A model generated the notes under the pieces. The model did no database searches. It was not told the DNA's origin and worked only from the letters and a program-made list of their open reading frames with translations. From SIG644 sp045613985 (GTDB taxonomy: Bacteria; Bacillota; Clostridia; Oscillospirales; CAG-272): a stretch of 40,830 nt of DNA. Shown piece after piece: positions 16,061-23,539 of this stretch (the first letter of the stretch is position 1; each line of letters begins with the position of its first letter). The stretch is from NCBI GenBank assembly GCA_045613985.1, contig JAZLCA010000008.1, positions 1-40,830 on the forward strand, written 5' to 3'. The translations under genes were made by a program, and so were the position numbers.

Positions 16061-16837
16061 TTAAAATTTGGGTTCACCGTCAAACTTTCCGTAAAAGGAA
16101 CGATAGAAATCCTCATCTATCCGGCCCGTGATAGGCGAAGGGCGGAGATTACCCTTTTGACGGTTGAGGATGGGCATAATCGTGTCCTTGCCGACGATCA
16201 CGTGATCGATCAGCGTCACCCCCATGGGCAACAGCGTGTTGTAGAGGAAATTGGTGGTGGCGATATCCTCCGAAGCCGGAATGGCAACACCGCCGGGATG
16301 ATTATGAGCGATCAGCACCGAGGAAGCATTTCGCTTGATCGCGTGCTCCATGATTTTCCTTGCGTTGATATTGGCCTGATTGACAGTTCCTTTGTCCAAA
16401 AGTTCACAGCCCAACAGCTTCATACCGTTATCGAACAGCAACAGATATACCTGTTCCACCGTAATGCCGGTGTACAGGCTGCGCAGATAGCGCGCAATAT
16501 CCTCGAAATGATCATATTTCTTGGGCGGATGATAGCTTTCCTTGACCATGCGGCGAATCAATGCGGCAGTCAAACATATCATTGTAGCCGTTTTGTCACT
16601 GATTCCCTCCACCAAGACCAAATCCCGATGATCGGCCAGAAAAACGCCCTCAAGTGATCCGAATCGATCGATCAATCGATGGGCAATCTCGTTGGTATCT
16701 CGGCGAGGCAAGGCGGGAAACAGGTACATTTCCAATAATTGATGAGAATCAAAATGATCGGATCCCTCGCGCTCAAAACGTGCTCTCATTCTCTCACGAT
16801 GCCCCGCATGGGGATTGGATTTTTCCTGATCAGACAT
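16061..16837 (-). CDS. radC: RadC-family JAB1/MPN domain protein
   Basis: The protein is 258 aa, with an N-terminal helix-hairpin-helix-like part (SHQLLEMYLF ... LVEGISDKTA) and a C-terminal JAB/MPN domain. The metal-binding signature is visible as HNHPGG followed by S and D (PASEDIATT). RadC was named for DNA repair, but its function remains unclear, and many bacteria survive without it. The start is ATG 16837, with AAGGAG 9 nt upstream; the longer frame to 16900 covers the promoter. It shares a terminator with the exporter genes. Confidence 0.92.
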   Translation of the reverse strand: MSDQEKSNPHAGHRERMRARFEREGSDHFDSHQLLEMYLFPALPRRDTNEIAHRLIDRFGSLEGVFLADHRDLVLVEGISDKTATMICLTAALIRRMVKESYHPPKKYDHFEDIARYLRSLYTGITVEQVYLLLFDNGMKLLGCELLDKGTVNQANINARKIMEHAIKRNASSVLIAHNHPGGVAIPASEDIATTNFLYNTLLPMGVTLIDHVIVGKDTIMPILNRQKGNLRPSPITGRIDEDFYRSFYGKFDGEPKF

Positions 16838-16868
16838 AATTGCCAACTCCTTTACATAGATCTGCCTT

Positions 16869-16897
16869 ATTTTAGCATATCCTTTGCCATCTGTCAA
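16869..16897 (-). promoter_or_regulatory. Promoter of radC
   Basis: On the reverse strand: TTGACA (16897-16892), a 17-bp spacer, and TAAAAT (16874-16869), about 30 bp before the ATG. Confidence 0.75.
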
Positions 16898-16983
16898 CAC
16901 ATCCTAAAAAATGCATCGCCAACATATTTTCGACACCAATTCTCCTTGTACGACATAATATGAAAGTGGAAGGAGGTGCTCTC

Positions 16984-17241
16984 ATGAAGCAAAATCCGGC
17001 TCCAAACAACGGTATTATGATTGCCGTGACCGGTTCGATGACGGCCGCGCTTCGCGCTCAGCGCGCTCTGGCATCGGCGGCAATTCGCGCAGAAATCGTC
17101 AAATCCAACAACGACAGTGGGAGAGGATGCGGTTACGGCGTTGCATTTGCCGCCACACAGCAAGGTAACGTCCGAACCATACTGACAGACGCTCACGTCA
17201 ACGTCAGACGGTATACCCAAGAGTCCTGGCCTACGCTGTAA
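16984..17241 (+). CDS. DUF3343 protein, putative Se/S carrier-like
   Basis: The protein is 85 aa. It has the DUF3343 pattern: an opening strand (MIAVTGSMTAALRAQRAL), a middle strand, and a central cysteine in GRGCGYGVAF. Proteins of this family are thought to carry sulfur or selenium and occur next to class V desulfurases, as here (25 bp ahead). AAGGAGG stands 7 nt before ATG 16984; a longer frame starts at 16960. No selD or selA is seen in the window. Confidence 0.8.
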   Translation: MKQNPAPNNGIMIAVTGSMTAALRAQRALASAAIRAEIVKSNNDSGRGCGYGVAFAATQQGNVRTILTDAHVNVRRYTQESWPTL

Positions 17242-17265
17242 TCCTAAGAAAGAGAATAGTAAGGT

Positions 17266-18453
17266 ATGAGTATCATATATCTGGATAACGCGGCGACAAG
17301 CTTTCCCAAGCCTCGCTGTGTATGCGACGAGGTGGATCGTTGCATACGGAGATATTGCGGCAATCCCGGGCGGAGCTCACACGCCTTGGCGATGGCAGCC
17401 GCAAAGAAAATTTACGAGTGTCGCGAGCAATTGTCTTGTCTTTTCGGTGCTCCCTCCCCCGAGAAGGTGTTCTTCACCCTCAACGCAACCTACGCCCTCA
17501 ACTTTATGATCAAGGGGCTTTTACGTCCGGGGGAACACGTCTTGATTTCAGACATCGAGCACAATGCGGTATGGCGGCCCATCGAGCGCTGTTTAAGGGA
17601 TCAGTTGATTGAATACGATACGTTCCCGTCCATGCTGGCCACCCCGGACGAACGGCGTCTGCGCAACCCGACCCGTATTTGCGCCCGCATTGCTACCCGT
17701 CTGAAGCCCAATACGCGTGCAGTTATTTGCACGCACCAATCCAATCTATGCTCTGCCGCTCTCCCTTTAAAGGAGATTGGAGAATTCTGCCGTCGGCATC
17801 ATCTTTTATTTATCGTAGATGCCTCGCAATCTGCAGGACATCTGGACATTGACATGCAGAAAATGTGCATCGATGCACTGTGCGCCCCCGGTCACAAGGG
17901 TCTGTACGGCATACAAGGCTGTGGATTCGGAATTCTCCGAGAGGGACTCTGCCCCGACACATTGGTCGAAGGCGGCAGCGGATACGCCTCACTTGAAGCC
18001 TCCATGCCTGAGGAGTTTCCCGAAAGAGGCGAAGCAGGTACTCTGCCAACCCCTGCCATCGCGGGACTCTGCGAAGGCATCAAGTATATCCGAAAGATAG
18101 GCCTTGAAGCTATTCGCACCCATGAGCAACGCTTATTTAGTCGCTTGGCAGAATACCTGGAAAATTCAGAGGGATATCACGTTTATCTGCCTGAATATGC
18201 AGGTTCAACCTTGATGTTTCACCGAGAAGGATTGCCCTCCGATCAAATTGGTCAGTATCTGTCTCGTCGAGGCATTTGTGTGCGCACGGGATATCACTGT
18301 GCCGCGCTGGGACACCGGACACTGGAAACGCCAAGCGGCGGCGGAGTGCGCGTCAGCGTGGGATTATTTAATCGAATCAGTGACATCGACGCATTATATT
18401 ATGCTTTGCGCGATATGGAACACGCATATGAAATAAAGCAGGAGCATCGTTAA
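17266..18453 (+). CDS. Class V aminotransferase, cysteine desulfurase family
   Basis: This 395-aa PLP enzyme of the aminotransferase V family is close to the group found next to DUF3343 genes in Firmicutes. It opens with IYLDNAATSFPKP and has HNAV in the cofactor region. The PLP-binding lysine is in APGHKGLYG, and near the C-terminus there is RTGYHCA, whose cysteine would accept sulfur. It removes S (or Se) from cysteine (or selenocysteine), probably handing it to the DUF3343 protein. The ribosome binding site is weaker than usual here (AAAGAG at a longer distance). The gene ends inside the terminator hairpin. Confidence 0.88.
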   Translation: MSIIYLDNAATSFPKPRCVCDEVDRCIRRYCGNPGRSSHALAMAAAKKIYECREQLSCLFGAPSPEKVFFTLNATYALNFMIKGLLRPGEHVLISDIEHNAVWRPIERCLRDQLIEYDTFPSMLATPDERRLRNPTRICARIATRLKPNTRAVICTHQSNLCSAALPLKEIGEFCRRHHLLFIVDASQSAGHLDIDMQKMCIDALCAPGHKGLYGIQGCGFGILREGLCPDTLVEGGSGYASLEASMPEEFPERGEAGTLPTPAIAGLCEGIKYIRKIGLEAIRTHEQRLFSRLAEYLENSEGYHVYLPEYAGSTLMFHREGLPSDQIGQYLSRRGICVRTGYHCAALGHRTLETPSGGGVRVSVGLFNRISDIDALYYALRDMEHAYEIKQEHR

Positions 18454-18472
18454 GATTTCTCCTGCTTTATCT
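18433..18472. terminator. Bidirectional terminator between desulfurase and HtrA genes
   Basis: ATAAAGCAGGAG (18433-18444) pairs with CTCCTGCTTTAT (18459-18470). The left arm overlaps the end of the desulfurase coding region. Confidence 0.75.
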
Positions 18473-19891
18473 TTATTTCGCCGGTTGCAAGACCACGTTG
18501 GCAACGCCACGTTGGCCGTCCTTGCGCACATATTCAATGGTTACGGTATCTCCAATATCGCAATCGTACAAATGCTCCCGCATATGCTCAAAAGATTCGA
18601 TGGTAATACCGTCGATGACGACCATAATGTCACCGATCTCAATTTTCCCATGAGCATCTGAGGTCAGCGTCACACCCGTAACCAACACACCGGTTTCCAA
18701 AGCCTTGAAGCTGTTGGGGACCTGTGCCGCCTCCTCTTCGGTCAAGCGCTGAATATAATCTTCCAGCACCACGTAATAGGCATCCTTTTCGACCATCACG
18801 CCCGTGATTCCCAAAAGCGGTCGGCCCGAGGAAACGCCGGAATCCACACCATCCGTCGTTCCCTTTTCCATCAAAGCGGTCAACAGAGGTAACGCGGCAT
18901 CAATGGGAATGGCAAAGCCCAAACCTTCGTAATCCCCAGCCAATTTCAGCGTGATGATGCCAATAACTTCTCCTCGATCGTTGAACATAGGACCGCCCGA
19001 GTTACCACTGTTGACGTTGGCATCGGTCTGAATGAGCGTCATTTTTTTGATCATTGTACCGTCGGTGTCGCGAATTTTGACATCGCGGTTGATCGCAGAT
19101 ACACGTCCGAAGGTGGACGTCCATCCAAACTCCAATCCCGCAGGGTGTCCGATCGCCACTACGCTGTCGCCAATAACCGCCTCGGAGGATTTACCAAATA
19201 CCGCGCAAGGCAATTTTTTGGCATTGATCTTGATGACGGCTAAGTCGTCGATCTCACTCTCGCCAATCAATTCTGCCTTGTATTTTTTTCCGTCATATAG
19301 CTGGACTATAATTTCTGTCGCTCCGTTGACCACGTGACTGTTGGTGGCAATATAGCCATTCTCCGTCATAATAATGCCGGTTCCAATGCCTCCGCCAAGT
19401 CCCGTTTTAACTGAAATTGCAACGACAACCGGATTTCCCATCGCCGAAATTTCTTGCATGGTTAAAGCACCCTCGCGATCGGCCCCGTTCGACCCTGTCG
19501 GCCGATCCGAAGGAAACAAGGCAGCACCGCCCCATCCAGCCAAAAGCGTTGCAAGCAAAATGGCAAAGCACACGGCAAAGCATGCCGTCATAACAATCGC
19601 ATAAGTCAAGGTACCGCGCCGACGTTTACGCTGATTCTGTTTTTCGTCCGCCGCTACTTGTTCCTGATACTCCCAGCGATATGTGACCGCAGGCTCCGGA
19701 GTCCAATCGTTGTCGGCAAGATCGAGGGAAGCCTGTGACTCCTGTGACTCCTGCGATAAAATCTCCTCGTCCCCGCCCTTCACTTCTTCTGTCGGCACCG
19801 AAGGAACCGTCTGTTCCTTCAATTCAATCTTATCCGCTTCTCGATCGACAGGCGGCTGAAGATTTTGTTCCGAATTTGTATTTTCAAGCAT
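18473..19891 (-). CDS. HtrA/DegP-like membrane-anchored serine protease with PDZ domain
   Basis: This 472-aa protein has an acidic cytoplasmic N-terminus (about 90 residues), a basic stop (RKRRRG) and one membrane helix (about 95-118). Next comes an extracellular trypsin-like protease domain. The triad is visible: His in ATNSHVV, Asp in DDLAVIKI and Ser in NSGNSGGPMF. A C-terminal PDZ domain follows (LVTGVTLTSDAHGKIEIGD). HtrA proteases degrade or refold damaged proteins at the cell envelope. It lies 40 bp after the kinase gene in the same direction, so the two-component system probably controls it, as CssRS does with HtrA in Bacillus. AAGGAG lies before the ATG. Confidence 0.93.
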   Translation of the reverse strand: MLENTNSEQNLQPPVDREADKIELKEQTVPSVPTEEVKGGDEEILSQESQESQASLDLADNDWTPEPAVTYRWEYQEQVAADEKQNQRKRRRGTLTYAIVMTACFAVCFAILLATLLAGWGGAALFPSDRPTGSNGADREGALTMQEISAMGNPVVVAISVKTGLGGGIGTGIIMTENGYIATNSHVVNGATEIIVQLYDGKKYKAELIGESEIDDLAVIKINAKKLPCAVFGKSSEAVIGDSVVAIGHPAGLEFGWTSTFGRVSAINRDVKIRDTDGTMIKKMTLIQTDANVNSGNSGGPMFNDRGEVIGIITLKLAGDYEGLGFAIPIDAALPLLTALMEKGTTDGVDSGVSSGRPLLGITGVMVEKDAYYVVLEDYIQRLTEEEAAQVPNSFKALETGVLVTGVTLTSDAHGKIEIGDIMVVIDGITIESFEHMREHLYDCDIGDTVTIEYVRKDGQRGVANVVLQPAK

Positions 19892-19931
19892 TCCTTACTC
19901 CTTGAAATTTGATCATGTCCGAATGTCCGGC

Positions 19932-21389
19932 TTAAACGCCGGCTTCTTTTATTGTAAACGTGAATTGACAATCCTTACCCTCGACGCTGGTCACCCAAAT
20001 GTCCTCACCGTGAGCGGCAACGATCGTTTTGCAAATATACAGACCAAGTCCCGTTCCGCGACGATCCAATCCGCGGCTCTTGTCTCCCTTGTAAAAGCGC
20101 TCAAAAACCAATGGTAGATCCTCCGCGGCAATTCCCTGTCCCTGATTGTAGACAGCGACACGGATACGCCCTTTTTTGCCCTTTTCCTCCTGGGACACAC
20201 GATCCAGAGTGATACGCAAAACACCCTCGTCCTGCGAGAATTTTACAGCGTTATCGCACAGATTGTACAACACTTGGTAGATCGCATCATGATCCGCCGT
20301 TGCCATCATGCTGTCGCGCTCGCAGACGAATTCGACCGACAAATGCTTTTCTTCGATCTGCTGCTCAAACGAGATCAGAATCTGACGTCCCATTTCGCAA
20401 ATATCAAACGGCTTCATCACAAATTTCCGTTCCCCCACTTCAATACGGGTCACGTCCAGCAAAGAGGAGACCAAGCGAGACAGCCGACGTACCTCTCCCG
20501 AAATCAAGCCGAGATAATAATCCTGCTTTTCCGGAGGAATCACGCCGTCTCGGATGGCATCAATAAAACCGGAAATGGTCGTCATCGGGGAGCGCAGATC
20601 GTGCGACACGTTGGCCACAAAACTGCTTCGCGTTTTTTCGGTGTTTTCCAAAGCCTGAGCCATTTGGTTGAAAGCCATACCAAGTTCGGCAACCTCGTCG
20701 TTTCCGTGCACCGCGACGCGACGGTCAAAATCCCCCTCCGCGAAATCCTTGACCGCCCGGCGCATCTCACGCAAGGGCGCACTGACACGCTCGGAAATGA
20801 AATAAACGGCAATCAGTGCCGCCAGCATGATCCAAAGGCTGGCCATAAGGATGGTTCGCGCCATAACGTTAAGCAGACCTGACCAACGGGCACTGGGGGA
20901 GGAAACGATCACCGTTCCCACCATTTCTTCACCGTTCATAACAGGCAAAGCGTAGGCCAATTGACTGTCCTTGATGGAGCGATTGAAATTGTCATCACGG
21001 ATGACTTCCGAACCGTTTTTGAGCAGATTCAAAGTGTCCTGCGACAATCTGAAATCTTGGGGAAATTGTGCATCGTAATTGCTTTGGGAAGCAACGGGAA
21101 CGCCTTGAGCGTCCGTTAGAATAATGAGCATATGGTCCGTCGAAGTGGTCGCTAAACGAAGCATCCATTCCACGTCGTCCTGATCGGGCGGCAGCATAGG
21201 CTTTCCGCTCTGCACTTCGGACTGCATATATTCTCGCATTGCCTCTGCCAACTGTCTCGCACTGTCCATTTTGACGTCCGTAGCATAATTGTTGACGATG
21301 CCGTACATGACCAGCAACAGCATGGAAAGACAGATGGTGATAATCAAAACAAAGGCAAATAAATACTTGCCGAATACACTTTTAAGCAT
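19932..21389 (-). CDS. Sensor histidine kinase
   Basis: This 485-aa protein has two membrane helices (about 10-32 and 170-192) around an extracellular sensor region, then a HAMP linker. The HisKA phosphoacceptor is in NVSHDLRSPMTT. The ATPase domain has the N-box NLCDNAVKF and the G-boxes GQGIAAEDLP and RGTGLGLYI. It would phosphorylate the response regulator 8 bp upstream. The signal may be envelope stress, because the htrA-like gene follows in the same operon. Confidence 0.95.
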   Translation of the reverse strand: MLKSVFGKYLFAFVLIITICLSMLLLVMYGIVNNYATDVKMDSARQLAEAMREYMQSEVQSGKPMLPPDQDDVEWMLRLATTSTDHMLIILTDAQGVPVASQSNYDAQFPQDFRLSQDTLNLLKNGSEVIRDDNFNRSIKDSQLAYALPVMNGEEMVGTVIVSSPSARWSGLLNVMARTILMASLWIMLAALIAVYFISERVSAPLREMRRAVKDFAEGDFDRRVAVHGNDEVAELGMAFNQMAQALENTEKTRSSFVANVSHDLRSPMTTISGFIDAIRDGVIPPEKQDYYLGLISGEVRRLSRLVSSLLDVTRIEVGERKFVMKPFDICEMGRQILISFEQQIEEKHLSVEFVCERDSMMATADHDAIYQVLYNLCDNAVKFSQDEGVLRITLDRVSQEEKGKKGRIRVAVYNQGQGIAAEDLPLVFERFYKGDKSRGLDRRGTGLGLYICKTIVAAHGEDIWVTSVEGKDCQFTFTIKEAGV

Positions 21390-21397
21390 ATCAAAAA

Positions 21398-22093
21398 TCA
21401 GCCGAGAATCTCAAACTTATAACCAACGCCCCAAACGGTTTTAAGCACCCACTTGTCCGAAACACCCTCCAGCTTTTCTCTGAGGCGCTTGACGTGAACG
21501 TCTACCGTGCGTGAGTCGCCCAAATAGTCAAAGCCCCACACCTTGTCCAGCAGCTGATCGCGGCTGAATACGCGGTTGCAGTTGGAAGCCAGGAAGTACA
21601 GCAGCTCCAGTTCCTTGGGAGGAATGTCGATCGCCTTACCGCACAGCTTGAGCTCGTACTTTTCCTTGCTGATCTCAATGTTATCAAACTTAATGGTCTC
21701 CTTGCTGTCACCCTGACCTGCATAGGCCTGATAGCGACGCAGAACCGCCTTGACGCGTGCGGAAAGCTCCTTCATATCAAAGGGCTTGACCACGAAATCG
21801 TCCGCACCGAGCTCAAGTCCAAGCACCTTGTCAAAGACTTCGCCCTTTGCAGTGATCATGATAATGGGCTTACTGGACATCTCTCGGATCTCGCGGCACA
21901 CCTGCCAACCGTCTTTTTTAGGCAGCATAATGTCCAACAGAACCAGGTCGGGAGAATACATTTTGAAAAAGCTTACACCCTCAACACCGTCGCCGGCCAC
22001 TTTGACTTCATAGCCCTCTTTTTCCAGATAGATTTTGAGCAATTCACTGATGTTGGGATCGTCATCCACAACCAGAATTTTTTTATCTAGCAT
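21398..22093 (-). CDS. OmpR/PhoB-family response regulator
   Basis: This 231-aa protein has a receiver domain (ILVVDDDPN; phosphorylated Asp in LVLLDIMLPKKDG; T in MITAKGE; K in VVKPFD) and a C-terminal winged helix ending SRTVDVHVKRLREKL. The start is ATG 22093, with GGAGG 8 nt upstream; an in-frame ATG five codons earlier overlaps that site. It forms an operon with the kinase and the HtrA-like protease, and has its own promoter about 170 bp upstream. Confidence 0.95.
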   Translation of the reverse strand: MLDKKILVVDDDPNISELLKIYLEKEGYEVKVAGDGVEGVSFFKMYSPDLVLLDIMLPKKDGWQVCREIREMSSKPIIMITAKGEVFDKVLGLELGADDFVVKPFDMKELSARVKAVLRRYQAYAGQGDSKETIKFDNIEISKEKYELKLCGKAIDIPPKELELLYFLASNCNRVFSRDQLLDKVWGFDYLGDSRTVDVHVKRLREKLEGVSDKWVLKTVWGVGYKFEILG

Positions 22094-22262
22094 TGTTTCG
22101 TCCTCCATTTATTTTTTCTGAAAATCGTCAATTCATGTATCCACGATCAAAAAACGGCCCCGCTCACAGAAAACGCAGCGGCAAGATCCGATCTTGTCGT
22201 GAAAAAAGCCGAATTCCACAGAAAAAACAGTATTTTTTCCACAGAATATACATTTGCAGTTT

Positions 22263-22291
22263 ATTATATCATATAAAATGCAAAAATCCAA
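22263..22291 (-). promoter_or_regulatory. Promoter of the two-component/htrA operon
   Basis: On the reverse strand: TTGGAT (22291-22286), a 17-bp spacer, and TATAAT (22268-22263). The leader to the ATG is about 165 nt and carries TTTTTCCACA-type motifs at 22214-22220 and 22234-22243; a third lies upstream at 22308-22317. Confidence 0.65.
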
Positions 22292-22340
22292 GAATTTTTT
22301 GTAAATATGTGGAAAAATTTTTCAAACAGTTAAATTTTCA

Positions 22341-22375
22341 ATTAAATTCCCGCGTTGGTGCAATGGGAATTTAAT
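22341..22375. repeat. Perfect 11-bp inverted repeat
   Basis: ATTAAATTCCC (22341-22351) and GGGAATTTAAT (22365-22375) enclose 13 nt. It lies between the two-component operon and the gene remnant and has no clear role. Confidence 0.55.
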
Positions 22376-22405
22376 TTGATAATTTTCGTGGGAACGCAAA
22401 AAAGG

Positions 22406-22452
22406 AAAACAGCCCCACCGCCCTGAATTTCGAGGGGCGATAGAGCTGTTTT
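22406..22452 (-). terminator. Stem-loop terminator inside the remnant region
   Basis: An outer stem AAAACAGC (22406-22413) / GCTGTTTT (22445-22452) and an inner CGCCC/GGGCG stem are followed on the reverse strand by TTTCCTTTTTT. It terminates whatever is read leftward from the 22800 start. Confidence 0.6.
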
Positions 22453-22800
22453 TACATTATTTTTAGCGTACACGTCGTTATCCAGCGTGGTGTAGGCTAT
22501 GTCGGACAGCGCCTTTTCACGCGCGGTCAGTGCCGTTGACAGCATATGCAACGTGTCGGCGGCGCGTTCGGCGTCCAAAATCCCCAGCTCTGCTTGCAGG
22601 ACCTCTTGCTGCGAGGCCGACATTTGGGCTATCGCCTCTATGGCGGGCTGATTTGACAGCAGAACCGAAGCAGTGGGGACAGACACGAGATTGGTGCTCT
22701 TATCACGCACGGTGCCGTCGGCCGCGGTGTACTTGACGGGCAGGCCGTACATATACATGGTGCGCGTGCCGTCAGAATTACGGAAGATCACGCTGCTCAT
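22453..22800 (-). pseudogene. Fragment resembling the start of a large surface/RHS-type protein
   Basis: From ATG 22800, with GGAGGAG 6 nt upstream, the frame reads MSSVIFRNSDGTRTMYMY, GLPVKYTAADGTVRDKS and continues about 115 codons. It then enters a terminator hairpin. The opening resembles segments of large DNRLRE/RHS-like surface proteins with their DGT-x-x-YY and KYTD-x-G patterns. Here nothing of the remaining domains exists, and no signal peptide is present. I read it as a truncated remnant. It could still be a short expressed protein, because its start signals look intact. Confidence 0.45.
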
Positions 22801-23032
22801 GTTGGTCTCCTCCGAGCGCATACGCTCCACAGCACCCGCTCGGTCAGCGCGGCAGCGCTGATGAACTCGGGAATGTCGGCGGCTGTGAGCAATATCGGCT
22901 CGGGGGAGGTGAGTGATTTTGCCGCCTCAGTCGGGCAGGCTGTTTTGCCCCTGCCGTCAACGGCAAACGACATCCTCCGCGCACTCGGTGAGATATTCAA
23001 CTACCAAGACGAATAAATCAACTTCCCGTTGC
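22801..23032. other. Gene debris without a recognisable intact gene
   Basis: The + strand holds an open frame without a good start that ends ...NDILRALGEIFNYQDE and stops at 23016. It looks like the tail of a lost gene, but no family is recognised. Confidence 0.3.
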
Positions 23033-23061
23033 TTGACTTATCGGTCCGCTCGTGGTACAAT
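23033..23061 (+). promoter_or_regulatory. Promoter of the XRE/exporter operon with operator-like palindrome
   Basis: TTGACT (23033-23038), a 17-bp spacer and TACAAT (23056-23061). The inverted repeat ACAATT-TT-AATTGT (23057-23070) covers the -10 box and start region, which fits autoregulation by the XRE protein encoded next. Confidence 0.65.
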
Positions 23062-23099
23062 TTTAATTGTTAAATCTACTACCGAGGGGGTGTCGCCAC

Positions 23100-23489
23100 G
23101 TGAAGCAGAGCTACGAAGAACTGGGAAAAAATATTGCCTATTACCGCCGCCGTGCGGGCCTGACACAGGACATGCTATCCATGCAGATGGGCGTATCCAT
23201 GCAGGCGGTTTCCAAGTGGGAGCGCAGTGTTTCCGCGCCCGATGTGTCGTTGCTGCCCCTGCTGGCTCAGGCGCTTGGCGTCACTATCGACGCCCTGTTT
23301 GCTCTGTCCGAGGAACACGCGCCGCTGTTGTATATTGAAGATGTGCCGTGGGAAGATGACGACAAATACCGTCTGGCACTGTTTCACGGCAAGGTTTTGC
23401 TCAGCCGTCAGACGCACTTGTGTCGGCGCGGGGGCAGTTTGATTGCCCACATACAAATACCCGAAGGGGGAGAGAGAGAGGAAGGCTGA
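23100..23489 (+). CDS. XRE-family regulator, short, GTG start
   Basis: This 129-aa protein has a Cro/CI helix-turn-helix at about residues 6-62 (IAYYRRRAGLTQDMLS, GVSMQAVSKWERSVSAPD). Its short C-terminal part contains DDKYRLALFHGKVLLS. That part resembles the beginning of a C-terminal domain seen in longer Clostridial regulators but stops early, so it may be truncated. The start is GTG 23100, with GAGGGGG upstream; a longer ATG frame (23067) runs into the leader. It lies 50 bp ahead of an exporter pair and probably controls it. A short palindrome overlaps the stop. Confidence 0.8.
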   Translation: MKQSYEELGKNIAYYRRRAGLTQDMLSMQMGVSMQAVSKWERSVSAPDVSLLPLLAQALGVTIDALFALSEEHAPLLYIEDVPWEDDDKYRLALFHGKVLLSRQTHLCRRGGSLIAHIQIPEGGEREEG

Positions 23490-23539
23490 AATTTCAGCTT
23501 TTCTCCTCTTCTCCATCTTTTCCCCGAAAGGAGGACTCT

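Noticed and set aside
19927..19942. CCGGC...GCCGG hairpin at the end of the kinase gene
   Set aside because: It has no T-run and lies inside an operon that continues into the htrA-like gene, so it was not called a terminator.
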